A stretch of DNA of 64,000 nucleotides from Zymoseptoria tritici IPO323 (Eukaryota > Ascomycota > Dothideomycetes > Mycosphaerellales > Mycosphaerellaceae). The translations under genes were made by a program, and so were the position numbers. The stretch covers positions 62,001-126,000 of the forward strand of contig NC_018202.1 in the NCBI RefSeq assembly GCF_000219625.1, given 5' to 3'. Shown piece after piece: positions 1-11,800 of the stretch (the first letter of the stretch is position 1; each line of letters begins with the position of its first letter). The notes under the pieces were generated by a model. It ran no database searches. It saw only the letters and a list, made by a program, of their open reading frames with translations, and was not told the DNA's origin.

Positions 1-57
1 CGCGTGGACGAATCGGCCGCGACGGGAGGGCCGCTACGTCCTCCCCTGCCTATTAGC

Positions 58-686
58 TGGCCGCAAACTCTGAGCCCTACGTCTTAGTTAATTAACCAAG
101 GTGGGTCCGTGCCCGGTCATATGGACATAGAAGCGCACTACTGAACTTTCCTACCCGGACTCCTCCCTCTCTGCTACGACCTCGCCGTCTCCTCCGCTCC
201 GAACTCCTCTATCTCCTAGACTCCGACGTAGATTTCGTACAATCTAAATCTACTAGCGGGCGAATAAAGATCTAATATATACGATATCGAAGATTGAAAA
301 CAGACAATTCTTCTTGTTATAACCCGCACTCGGAGCTTGTATTAGTTTCGAAAGAACCTGTCGTAAGGTTAAGAAGTTAGGTTCTAAAAGTATACGACGA
401 GCCTCGAATTCGTCTGTTCGCCCCGACTAGTCGGCAGACCTTTAAGAAGGATTTTCGATAGTTAAGAGGAAGCGCGAAGGAGACGAGGTCTAGCGAGTTG
501 TCGAAAGAGCCCTGCTCCAGACCCGTCCGGCTCCTCTAATTGGTCGACCGCAAACTCTGAGCCCTACGCCTTAGTTAATTGACTAAGGAGGGTCCGTGTC
601 CGGTCGCTGGGACTAATTAGCGCACCGCTAAACTTCCCGCTGAGACTCCTCCCTCTCTGCTACAACCTCGCCGTCTCCTCCGCTAG
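58..686 (+). repeat. Imperfect direct repeat, about 145 bp, two copies 484 bp apart
   Basis: The stretch around 58-205 recurs around 542-686. Both contain GCAAACTCTGAGCCCTACG followed by a TTAGTTAATT core, a GGTCCGTG element and a CTCCTCCCTCTCTGCTAC block. The differences are mainly transitions. It lies in the 5' part of the LINE and could be a repeated promoter or UTR monomer, as some LINEs have, but no function can be read from the sequence. Confidence 0.6.
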
Positions 687-825
687 GATTACCTCTATAG
701 CCTGCACTACGAACTGCTCTACCTCCTCCGCCTAAACGCGGATTGTATCGCTTTCCGGAGCCATAGCTGAAGTCTACCCTTCTCACGATATAGACGATGC
801 TAGGGCAGGCCGGCTACGGATTACG

Positions 826-1680
826 GGTGTGGGCGGATTTCTCGCCTAATGCCGGGATGGGCGGATTTCCAGCCTACCTTGCCGCTGGGCGGATTTCTCG
901 CCCAATACTAGGATGGGCGGATTTCTAGCCTACCTTGCCGCTAGGCGGATTTCTCGCCTAATGCCGGGATGGGCGGATTTCTAGCCTACCTTGCCGCTGG
1001 GCGGATTTCTCGCCTAATGCCAGGATAGGCGGATTTCTAGCCTACCTTGCCGCTAGGCGGATTTCTCGCCTAATGCTGGGATAGGTGGATTTCTAGCCCA
1101 CCTTGCTGCTGGGCGGATTTCTCGCCTAATGCCGGGATGGGCGGATTTCCAGCCTACCTTGCCGCTAGGCGGATTTCTCGCCTAATGCCGGGATGGGCGG
1201 ATTTCCAGCCCACCTTGCTGCTAGGCGGATTTCTCGCCTAATGCCGGGATAGGCGGATTTCCAGCCCACCTTGCCGCTAGGCGGATTTTCCGCCTAATGC
1301 TGGGATAGGCGGCCTCCGCCTAAAAGCAAAACGGAAACTTCTAAGAATTATAGCTTTCTGCTTTCACCTCTCGTATCTCGCGCATATAGCTAATTTCAAA
1401 GATTCTAAGAACACGGAGAGTAACTCTAGTATAAGAAGTTCCTTTCTATATGTCTATATTCAATTTGAGATCGTTGTTGTAGTATCAAAAAAGGTCGAGA
1501 AACTTAAGGTATCGCTGCTAGACTGTATGTCGGAATTTCCGTTTTAGCTTCTACACCTTAGGCGGATTTCTAGCCCACCTTGCTGCTAGGCGGATTTCTC
1601 GCCTAATGCCGGGATAGGCGGATTTCCAGCCTACCTTGCCGCTGGGCGGATTTCTCGCCTAATGCCGGGATAGGCGGAGA
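826..1680 (+). repeat. Alternating 28-bp A/B tandem repeats in the LINE 5' region
   Basis: Two related 28-bp half-units alternate. Type A starts GGCGGATTTCCAGCC and ends CTTGCCGCT; type B starts GGCGGATTTCTCGCC and ends AATGCCGGGAT. Together they make a 56-bp period. The main block runs from about 826 to 1,315 and a second block from about 1,556 to 1,680; the roughly 240 bp between them is not repetitive. Type B contains a short GGCG...CGCC hairpin. C/T and A/G differences between units fit RIP. Confidence 0.85.
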
Positions 1681-1759
1681 GCTAACCTAGTAGCCGAACA
1701 CGTAAGCGGCCTACACCTCCTGCTCGACGCTTAAGAACAGCTACCGTAGAAACCTCTAC

Positions 1760-1960
1760 GGACATAGAAGTCCTATAATATAAGAGCCTGCGACGCTAGC
1801 GCTACTACGTGCAGCTTTGTTACGCTTTCTACCGGGTGCCCGATAAGGAGGGGGTAGTGCTGAATGTAGGCAGGAATTACTACGACGGGAGAGCACTATA
1901 CTACGTTGTCGAGCTCCTCGTTGGCAAAAATACGCGGATAGCGAGTCTAACGTAGATTTA
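1760..1960 (+). other. Coding-like open stretch in the LINE 5' part
   Basis: A plus-strand frame reads through here with a protein-like composition: Tyr-rich, with segments such as YYVQLCYAFYR and ALYYVVELLVGKN. It has one internal TAG and then stops. It resembles no family I recognise. It may belong to an N-terminal part of ORF1 or to an older element into which the LINE inserted. Confidence 0.35.
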
Positions 1961-2699
1961 ACGGCCTATAGAGGACGGCTCGGGCACGAGAACGGTACGA
2001 GGGAGAATAGATTAACGAGAGTAGGGCGGAGGAGGAGGAGGGAGAAGACGTGGATATAGGAGATTCGAAAGCGAGACAGTAAGGCAACAGACGAGACCGG
2101 AGACGAGCTAGGCGAAGGGAGAGGAAGACGGGAGGATGAAGAGGATATAGGCCTAGTAGGACGGGATGGCATCGAGATAAGGACGATGTAACGATGCCTA
2201 GAGAGGACGATATAACGATGCCGGGGATAGCCTATTCTCAGACTGGGGAGTAGAGGAAGAGACGACGAGCAGGACGAGTAAGTACGGAGGGGAGGGTGGC
2301 CCTTTATACTACTACCTCATCGAGTGTAACGATTCTAATTAAGCCGTGGACCCCGGTAGACGGCGAGATAAGAGGATAGCTATCGACGATAACTATCGAC
2401 GATCGTAAGGCTGACCCTGCTCGTAATTATAAGAAGGACAACCATACCCCGGCCCTATAAGAGCCGGATGTGTTCCCTCCTCTCTAAAGCCTCGCTACTA
2501 TCCGTTTACGCTCTTAGCCTTGGTTTTCCTCTACAGTAGAGACTTCGAACTATCCGTGAGCACTCTCTGCCTAGGTTGCCCTCTCCTTCGAGTGCCTCCT
2601 ACTACCGATCCCGACTCGTTACTTCGCCGACCTCTCCCTTAACGTTCCTCGTAGCTTCCTCCTCCCCTCTACCCTCGGCGTCGCCCTCTCTACCCTCTA

Positions 2700-4358
2700 A
2701 CCCTCGGATGTTATCTAAACCGTCGACGAGCGCGGTACGGCCCTAGGAAGGTCTGACGGCCTTTGCGGACGCCCTCTAGGAGCTCTACAAGGGCATTATC
2801 CCGTGCGGCGGCGAGATCGACTACTTTGGCGTCCTAAGGAACAAGACCGGACATCCCGATACGGAAGGACGATACTACCGCACCTTCGAGTACAAGAAGT
2901 GTCGTACGAACAAAAGGCGTACTGTCAAGGCGTAGATTAAGAGCGTCACCGCGGAAATCGGCCGGTCGAGACTTACACTTGTAGCGCAAACGATCCTAGA
3001 CTAGCTTCGTAACTGTAGTAAGGATACGGCCCAGCTCGTTGCCTAGATTAAAGATCGACTAGAGGAGCCGGTAACCGCGCCGGCGAAGCGAGCACTCGAG
3101 TCCGAGTCTTCGATCGAGACCGCGTCCGCGGATTGTCGGTTAAGGAAGACGATCCGGCGTGAGGAGGACGTGTTCCTAGATATTGTCTCTACGGATCTTC
3201 CTTCTACGAGCATCCCTTTGACGAAGATTCCGTCGACGAATCTTCCTTCTACGGACATTCCTTCTATAGACATTCCTTCTACGAGGCTCCCTACCGACAT
3301 CCCTTTAACCGGGCTGCCTTCTATCGACATCCCCTTAACGATCCCTACTGTCCTCGTCCCGGAGACCGACCCTGCCGCGATTCCAGTCGACCCTATACCA
3401 AAGCCCATCGTATAGATACCCTTCTTTTAGAAATACGCCGAGGCCTGCCTAATCCGCGCGGCGAAGGAGACGAAGCGATTAGTTAACCGCCTCCTATACA
3501 CCCTAGGCGAAGGTCCTCCTTATCGCTCGGACGAAGGTCCTCCTTATTGCTCGAATAAAGATCCTCTGGACCCTCCTAGACCTAAAGACGGCGCGAGCAA
3601 GCACTAGAAGGAATCGAGACCCGCCACGAACGGAGCCCTACCGCCTAGCCGGAACGACGCGCAAGCAGAGTCGATCGAGGAGAGACGGCAGAGGAAGAGT
3701 CTTCCGCACCGTTCTATCGAGGAGAAGCGCGGAGGGAAGAGTATTCCTCCTGAGGTACGACCCTACGACCTCTTTCCTAGTAAGGACTACGACCTTCTCT
3801 CGCCCTTTTCTACAGCATCTATCCCTCCTCCCCTCGTGCCCTCTCCGGACACGCCCTCTCCTACAAAGGCGAAGGAGCTTACTCCCTTTCCGTTCTCTTC
3901 GTCGGGACAGTAGAGGCTGTAGATCGCGGACCTAGCCGCGCGTGCCGAACTAGTAACGCCCTCCCTGAAAGCGAAGACCTTCTGGATTCTCTCTACGGAG
4001 CCGAAGCTACGAACGAAACCGACCTCTCCTTTAGCGGACCGTAAGCGGAAACCACTCTAACCCCGCTCCGTAAACCTTCCCGGGAGATCGTCTGCAGATT
4101 AGGTCCGCGAGTTCGTCGATCGCTATTAAGAAGCCGATAACAAATTCAAAAGGCGAGTAGTACGGTAGAAGGCGAAGAGTGCTGGCGTCTTCGACGAGTT
4201 CAAAGCCGAGCTAATACGGCAGGGGCTAGAAGAGGAGCCGGCGGGACGGGAGGATAGCCCAGGCTCGAAGAGAGAGACTCGAGGAGCATCCTCTAAGAGA
4301 GAGAGTCGAGAGGCATCTGGGGGAGGCGAGTCCTCTCGCGGGTCGCGAGACCAGGAGG
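2700..4358 (+). pseudogene. LINE ORF1-like (gag-like) region, RIP-inactivated
   Basis: Upstream of ORF2 a single plus-strand frame is coding-like for about 550 codons but broken by TAG codons where Gln or Trp is likely. It includes a basic segment near 2,890-2,940 (KKCRTNKRRTVKA) and a Thr/Ser/Pro/Ile-rich stretch at 3,170-3,415 built from repeated IPST/LPST/IDIP units, followed by a charged Arg/Lys/Glu-rich region up to the ORF2 start. By position and composition it corresponds to the RNA-binding ORF1 of LINEs. I see no intact CCHC knuckle, which may have been lost to RIP. The exact start is unclear. Confidence 0.55.
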
Positions 4359-7300
4359 AATGCTAGGATTGGATGTATTAACATCTGGGGCTTAGGGGAT
4401 GATAGGTAGCCGATCCTGGCGGCGCTAATTAACGACGACGTCCTCGACTACCTCTTTATCGTCGAGACCTGGTTCGTCGAGCATAAGAAGCGCCGAGCGG
4501 ATTACCGCGTAATTACAACTACGGTAAAGCCCGATACGGTGCTAAGAAAGGGTCGCTTAGGCTGTAGGATTCTAGTAATGGGGACAGTACGCGCGCGAAG
4601 TTGGCTCACCGGCGAGGCGCAGATTATTAGGACGGACGCTATAACCCTGCCGACGGACCGGGGAACGATTAGCGGAGTCTACTTTCCCCCTAAGCGGAAG
4701 CCGGATGAGGTCCGGTCTACGCTCGAGGCGGTTGCCGGCTCAGATGTCGTTCTCGGAGATATTAACGTCCGCTTTAGTAAGATGTCTCTCTAGAGCGGGA
4801 AGGCGTCGCCGCTTCCGAGACGGAAGGTCGTCTCGCGATAGATCGAGGACTCCGCGATAACCTATCTTATGCCGATCTAGGAGCCGATTACGATTGCGGA
4901 CGCTATGTACGAGAAACAACTGACAACTAACTACTGCTTTGTCTGCCGGACGCTGCCGCATGCGACGCTAGCTCTACCGCGACCGACGGAGAAGATGAAT
5001 ACTGACTATGTCTACTAGCTCTACCTCTAGCTAGACCCGACTGCGGGTACTCCGGGTAGATTAGCCGTGCCGTATCAACTTCGACGCTATGCGATAAGCC
5101 GGCTGAACGACGACGATACGGCGCAGGCGCTCTACTATAGCTGGGAGAGAAGGGCGCAGCATCGACGGCATCTGTACTATATGAGCGCCGATATAGATAA
5201 GCGGAATGCGGAAATCGTGTCGCTCTGCTAGTAGGTAAGCGAAGCCGTGCTAGGACTCGCCTCTACGCGTCGTCGAAATCGTCCTCCGGGTAGACGAAAG
5301 GCGGAGGATATAAGTAACGGAGGCGGAGAGAAGAAGAATAGAGACGGAGAGAAGAAGGATAGAGGCGGAGAGAAGAAGAATAGAGGTGGAGAGAAGAACG
5401 ACGGGCCTCGAAAGGTAATAATAGACCCGAAGCAAAAGCGAGCCGAGGATAATAACGACGCCACTTATAAGCTAAAGCGGCTACGCCGCCGTGGCAAGAA
5501 GAAGAAGGACTGGCGTCTCAAGGCGATGGCGAAGCCGAATCCGGACGCCGATGGCGGGACGCTCGAGACGGTCCGTCTCTATAAGAGAGCGTAGCGCCGC
5601 GCGAACGAGAACACACCGCTGGTGCCGACCCCGGCGGGGAAGGCGAGAGGGATAATAGCAATCGACGAGGTAACGGAGGGATTTGCCAGTCGATTCGTCT
5701 CGACGGCGACCCTCCCAGTATGGGAGATGTTTCCTATCGACGATCGATCTACCTCGCTCTCCTTCTCGATCGACGAGATAATGTAGGAGCTTACCTACTA
5801 GGATGCTACGAAGGCCTACGGAAACAATGGGGTACACATCCGTCTAATGAAAACCCTCGCGACGACGAGCTTCCTCCGGATCCTGGCCGCCCTCTACAAT
5901 TCCTGTCTCCGGAATAGTAAGACGCTGCGGAGCTAGAACGAAACTGTTGTCTGTCTGGTCGTTAAGGACAAGACCCGACGGGAGGATGGTACGATGCCGG
6001 CGAAGGACGCTAATAACGTTCGTCCGATCTCGCTAGTAACAATGTTTCGAAAGGTCTTCGAGCGCCTGCTCCTCTAGCGCTTTAATAGTAGGACATAGGC
6101 GAGGATGTATCCTAACTAGGCGGGATTTCGAAGTTACCACTCTACTATAACGAACGCCGCGGTCGTCCACGCCCTCCTCGAATCGAGCCGGATTACACAC
6201 GCCGTATTCCTCGATTTTTAAGCCGCCTTTAACGTCGTAGATCATGTACTGCTCGCGGACGTTCTACGCCGGCGGAGATGTCCGGAGAACATACTAGCTC
6301 TGATTGCGAGCCTCTACTTTTTCGACGTCTGGTCCTTTATCGTTTCGGATTGTACGGCTTCTCAGTGGTTTCCGCGGACGAGGGGAGTTCTACAGGGCTC
6401 ACCCCTTTCGCCCTATCTGTTTAACATCTTCATCGATAGCTTACTCGAGGACTTAAATCGACCTGGGACACTCGCCCTGGCCGGCTCTTCCAACGTAATG
6501 CCTACGGCGCCGCCGATTCCTTACGCGCTGTTCTTCGCCGATGATGGTGTTCTCCTCGCTAGCGACTTAGACAAGGTGCGTATACTAATCCAGATCCTCG
6601 AGCGCTGGTCCTCCGCCAACCGCATCGCCCTAAACATTAAAAAATGCGCCTATCTAGCACCGGCGTCTTTGTAGGAGGCGATCTACCTCTTTAGTGCGGA
6701 GGTACCGAGGAGAGAGGTATATACCTACCTCGGATTTCCCGTGACGGCGCGAGGGATTGACTTAAGGAGGCACCTTAAGAGCCAGCTCGAACAGGCCAGG
6801 AAACGAAGCGACTTCCTGACCCTCGACGCGGACGGTTGGGGCTTCGCGCATTGCCTGCGAGTCTATCGGCAGTATCTCGTACCGATGTTCGAGTATAGCG
6901 CGCCTCTCCTCGCGGCGTTTGCCGAGGACTCTCCTAAGTTCTAGGACGAGACGACTAAGGACGTTGCGAAGCTAACGAAGTAGATCTCGGGTTATACTTC
7001 TAACCCTTACTTTACTCGCAATCTCCTAGGAATCTCCGCCCTACCCTCGCGATTTAAGGCACTAAAAACTGGCTTTTAGGTCGTAAAGAAGCACGCTCCG
7101 GAAGAAAGTCCGCTGCGGAAGTTGGGATTACTAATCTGGAAACCCAAAGCGTTCTTCCGGCGCTTGACAGAGGACAAGCTCTACGAGAAGTACCGTAAGA
7201 CACCCGAGTCCTGGCCTCGCGACCAAAGCCTTAGCGAAGACCGCCGTTCTGTCCAGCGGTTCCTACGCTAGGAGAGAGAGGAAGATATGGCCGAAGAGGC

Positions 7301-7715
7301 CAAGAAGTAGAGCCTAACCCGGATTATACCGGAAGAAAGCTGCCTAAAGCGGGACTTACGAGGAGCCGATCACTTTTTAAAGGCGCCGCGGTCCTTCTAG
7401 AAGCGCTTCCTCTAGTATCGGCGTAGAACCTTCTATACCTATGGTTTCTACGTCTATACGAGCAAATTCATCCGAGGACACGAGACTTGCTACCGGGAAA
7501 ACAGGACAAGCTGGCTCTCGAGGAAGGAACGACGGGCGAAGCAGAAGATGCATAAGAAAATAGGTACTACGAACACGAAGTTTACCGAGGTAGACTTCCT
7601 TCTAAATACAGGATGCTAGGAGCGAGCTAACGAGATCCTCGAGCGAATCTCGACGAAGATTACGAAGGAGGAAGCTGCGAAGGAGGAAGCGGAGGAAGCG
7701 GCGGCACAGACCTAG
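4359..7715 (+). pseudogene. LINE ORF2: AP-endonuclease plus reverse transcriptase, RIP-inactivated
   Basis: One frame runs from an endonuclease domain (CINIWGLGDD near 4,370, IVETWF near 4,460, VVLGDIN near 4,750, matching the N-x-G, E-T and GDFN motifs of AP-type nucleases) into a reverse transcriptase. RT landmarks in order are NVRPISL (about 6,020), AGFR (about 6,120), FLDF-stop-AAFN (about 6,210), GVLQGSPLSPYLFNIF (about 6,390) and the catalytic FADDG (6,531-6,548). About 390 further codons follow to a TAG at 7,713-7,715. Numerous in-frame TAGs fit CAG or TGG converted by RIP. The enzyme would nick target DNA and copy the element RNA by target-primed reverse transcription; this copy cannot encode it. 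Confidence 0.85.
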
Positions 7716-7730
7716 TGCACACTATCCTGA

Positions 7731-7933
7731 GTAGGACGTTAAAAGGCTCCGTCCGATAAGTAGGACGTTAAAAGGCTCCGTCCGATAGGTAGGACGTTAA
7801 AAGGCTCCGTCCGATGAGTAGGATATAAAGTAGCTCCGTCCGATGAGTAGGACGTAAAGTAGCTCTGTCCGATGAGTAGGACGTAAAGTAGCTCCGTCCG
7901 ATGAGTAGGACGTAAAGTAGCTCTGTCGACCCG
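7731..7933 (+). repeat. 29-bp tandem array directly after LINE ORF2
   Basis: About seven units of 29 bp follow ORF2 within 16 bp of its stop. Each begins GTAGGACGT and ends CTCCGTCCGAT plus two bases. The first three units carry TTAAAAGG in the middle, the later ones AAAGTAG. A partial degenerate unit recurs near 8,032 (GTAGGACGTTAAAAGGCT). Confidence 0.85.
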
Positions 7934-8845
7934 GGACGTAAAAGCGGAGATTATCCCTCGAGGATAAATTAGGCGTTTACCCTATTGAAAAGGAGTCTCT
8001 TCCCTCGAGATAAAAGTGGGCGTCTGATCAGTAGGACGTTAAAAGGCTGCGCTGCGACGTAGGAGACGTGGGCGACTGGCGAGGCCCGGACTGGCTCCGC
8101 ACCGGACGATTAACTCTATCCGGAAGGCCCAGCGGTGGATGTAAGGCGTGTACCCTAGATCTGCGGCTGCTTCCTCTTAAAGCCGGGGAGCGGGAGGAAG
8201 AAAACTAGTACCTCTGCAGAGCAGTAGGAGGCTTAGAGGAATGCGAAGGCGACAGCGTAGTAGGGGAGAGGAGTAGACGACGACGATTGCTAGAGGAGGA
8301 ATTCTAGCCGAAGGGAAGACGGCACTCCCCAAACCGTTCGGGAAGCACTTGTAGACTGGTGTGCAAGCGGCTCGATCGGAATCGAATGTCTCCAATAGTA
8401 GATACGCCGGATAGAGGGAGGACAGAGCTCTACCGGACAGTCTTAAAGCGGGATGTTCCCCCTTAACGAGACGGGGTTACAGTTTCGGGCGGATGAGGAG
8501 ACGCACACCTTGTCCGTTACCTAGGAGGTTTAGAAACCTAAGGTACGATGGACGGTAAGCGATTGCCGGAGCGATATTTTGCGTTGGGATGCGGACTAGC
8601 CTATCGGTGGTCTCTCTTTTTAGCGGTTTAGTCAACTCGGGAGATAGTAAAAAGGACACCGTAAAACGTGGTTGGGCTAGGAGTAGCTGCGGTGCCGTAC
8701 ATCGCGAGGCGCTTTACGTAGGAGCGTAGGTCTGTTTCCTCCCCTCTAAAGACGGCCAAAAGAGCCGGGAGCAAGGGCTTGGATGGGGCTTTAGTTCAGA
8801 TCAGGTGCAAAGGTAGACTAGCCTATATAAACAAGTACAATGAAC

Positions 8846-8869
8846 CCCTAACCCTAACCCTAACCCTAA
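8846..8869 (+). repeat. Interstitial telomere repeat, four perfect CCCTAA units, at LINE 3' end
   Basis: Four uninterrupted CCCTAA units follow the LINE sequence TATATAAACAAGTACAATGAAC. The base after the tract is already gypsy gag-like sequence. The strand orientation (CCCTAA on plus) is what a left chromosome end would show. No RIP changes are visible in the units. Confidence 0.95.
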
Positions 8870-11800
8870 GAGAACCCTCCACAGGAAGAAGACACCCTAC
8901 CCGAGGAAGAAGAAGACGACATTAATGAACAAATCCGCAAGGAAGAGGCCGCCACTGCCAGACAGGAGCGCCTCCTCTAGCTTAGCCTTCTCTAGGCACG
9001 CAACAAGGCCATAAGGGACCGCATCGCCCAGGTACAGAACGGATCTATCCCTACTGTCCTGCCCGATGCCCTAGTTCGGCTATCCATCCCTAAGAACGCG
9101 CTCCTAAAGGCCCGGAATCCCTACATCTTCGAGGGAAAGAACCGCGCCGACTAGGAATAGTAGCAGGAAGACATTAACTAAGCAATTAACCGGGCTGGCA
9201 TGGCTACCGACGAAGAAAAGATAGAATTCGCTAAAGAATAGATGGCGAGACCCTAAAAGCAGCACTAGAAGCGCTACCTTCTCGACAAGGCACCTATTCG
9301 GCCAATATAGAGCGACATGCAGCTCGTAATGCTGGATTCTATAGGTACAAAAGACGAACGCACCTAAAGAGCTATAGACAACATTAAAGAGGCCAAACAG
9401 GGCGACAGGACCCCAACTGGGCTAATGAACTACCTAAAAGAATAGTAGGATGAGATCAGTTGCACCGACATTCCTAGGATAATCTATAAATTTAAGGGAG
9501 CTCTTACCCCGGTAGTTAGAAACAGGCTCGAACAGGGCTAAGTTACCCTTACGACCCTCGTAGATGCGGAGGAACGAGCTAACATATCGTACCGACAGAT
9601 ATAGGAATTTAACAAAAAGCGCTTAGCGAAGACTTCCGTCGACGAGACTAACGGAAGGCGCCCAAACAAAAACAACAAGCCCCCGAGTAGGCCGAGAAGG
9701 GCTAAAACCCCCCCGAAGGCGGCTAATAAGGAGAAGTCGGCCACCGCCTACTAGACATGTAGCAAAGAGGGCTACCGGCGCTAGGAATGCCCTAACAAGG
9801 ACTAGTCGGGAAAAGGGAGAGCCCGTAGTAGATCTCCTCTAATCGCTGCGGGTCAAGTCTAGTACTCGGAGGCCTAAAGAAAGGCTGCCGAGCTAGGAGG
9901 AATTCCCCGAACTACAGGGGAAGGGCTAATACGCCTTAAAGTAGAGATGCAGGGTCCTAATAGGACTAAGACACTCCGAGCACTACTCGATTGCGGAGCG
10001 CAAAGCAACTTTATAGACAACATAGCAGCTAAAGAGCTAGGCCTAAGCCCTGAGTTAGGGCAAACAGCCTAATACGTAGCACCGAACGGCCAGAGGATAG
10101 CTGTTCAGGGAGAATGCCGCGTCCCGTTCAAAGTAACAGACACTCAAGGACACATAAGAGGATGTGTAGAAACCTTCGTAGTCGGAAGAATCCACAGGTT
10201 CTAACTAGTCCTCAGCATGCCCTAGCTAGAACGATAGAACCCGAGGGTGAACTTCATCCGCAAAAGCGTTACCTGGAAGGGGACGAAAGGCAGATAATAG
10301 AGGCCGGTCAGGCTCGTCTTACCTAAAGAGTTCTAGAAGGACGCCTCCGGCATCCCTTCGGGGCGCGTTTAGGCCCTTGCTACTTAACGCACAGACGACG
10401 CGCTAAAAGAACCGGAACTTCTAAGCGAATTCTTGGATTTCGCGGACGTTTTCGCAGAAGGAAACGAGTCCCTTCTCCCCGAGACGGGGCCAAATAAGCT
10501 CAGTATCGACCTCGAAGAAGGTAAGGAGGCCCCGTACGGCCTATTATACAACCTCTCTATAACAGAACTAGAGACTCTGCGCAACTACCTCGCCGACAGC
10601 CTAGAGAAGGGGTAGATCCGCCCCTTGACCTCCCTAGCGGGGGCAGGCATCCTCTTTGTAAAGAAAAAGGACAGTAGCCTACGTCTGTGCGTCGACTATA
10701 GGGCCCTTAATGCCGTCACTATTAAGAATAGACACGCCCTGCCCCTCGTCTAGGAATCTCTAGACCAGTTGGCGCCGGCAAAGTTCTTTATAAAGCTGGA
10801 TATACGAGACGCGTACTATCGCATCCGAATTAAGGAGAGTGACTAGTAGAAAACTGCCTTTCGGACGAGGTATGGCCACTTTAAGTACACTGTGGTCCCG
10901 TTTGGGCTGACTAACGCCCTAGCAGTGTTCTAAGGATACATGAACTACGCCCTCCGGGGCCTGCTAGACCACTGTGTTATAGTATACCTCGACGATATCT
11001 TGATATACTTACAAGACGCCAAAAGCTATAAGAAACACGTCAGGATAGTCCTCGAGAGACTTAGAAGACATCGACTCTTTGCTAAACTATTAAAGTGCGA
11101 GTTCTTTAAGCGGCAAGTCGGCTACCTTAGGTTCGTAGTAACCCCAAAAGGGGTCGAAATGGAGGCAGAAAGGATCTAAGCTATCGCTAACTAGCCCCTT
11201 CCGGCCTTAGTTAGGGACATTCGCATCTTCATCGGATTTGCGAACTACTACCGCCAGTTTATTAAGGGATTCTCCCGTATAGCTAGCCTACTAAACTGCT
11301 TAACAGAAAGAGGCCTAAATAGTGCTAAAGGAGAATACCGACAGAGAAAGGAGGAATTAGTTCCCCTCGAGCTCCTACCTAACGTAGTACAAGCATTCTA
11401 GCAGTTAAAGACTAGGTTTATTAAAGCGCCTATCTTGCGGCATTTCGACCTAAAACTACCTATCCGCGTTGCAACAGATGCCTCTAGGTTCGCCGTCGGG
11501 GCAGTACTGTCCCAACCGCATAAAACGGAGGGCAAAATGCACTAGTACCCGGTAGCCTTCTTCTCTAGCAAGATAAACGCGGCCGAAAGGAACTATGACA
11601 CATACGATTAAGAGCTTCTCGCTATAGTCGAGGCCTTTAAGCACTAGAGACACTACGTTAAAGGCGCTTCGTACTAAATTAAGGTCCTAATAGACTATTA
11701 CAACCTAAAATGGTTTATAACAACTAAGCAACTAAGCCGAAGATAGGCAAGATAGGTAGAGCAGCTGTCAAACGTCGACTTCCGCACAACGTACAACCCG

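Larger units (their letters stand above)
1..8869 (+). mobile_element. APE-type LINE (non-LTR retrotransposon), RIP-damaged, with telomeric 3' tail
   Basis: A plus-strand non-LTR retrotransposon fills the left edge of the window; its 5' end is not defined and may lie outside. In order it shows a repeat-rich 5' region (1-2,700), an ORF1-like segment, an ORF2 with an apurinic-type endonuclease and a reverse transcriptase, a 29-bp repeat array, a roughly 900-bp 3' UTR and a terminal CCCTAA tract. No LTR is visible. Many in-frame TAG/TAA codons sit where Gln or Trp would be expected, as RIP produces, so this copy is dead. A second 3' end of the same family at about 22,590-23,393 confirms the 3' boundary, because both copies pass from TATATAAACAAG through a short spacer into CCCTAA repeats. 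No RNase H domain was recognised after the RT. Confidence 0.82.

Noticed and set aside
3170..3415. Independent small Thr/Ser/Pro-rich protein gene
   Set aside because: It lies inside the LINE ORF1-like frame and only appears separate because RIP stops flank it.
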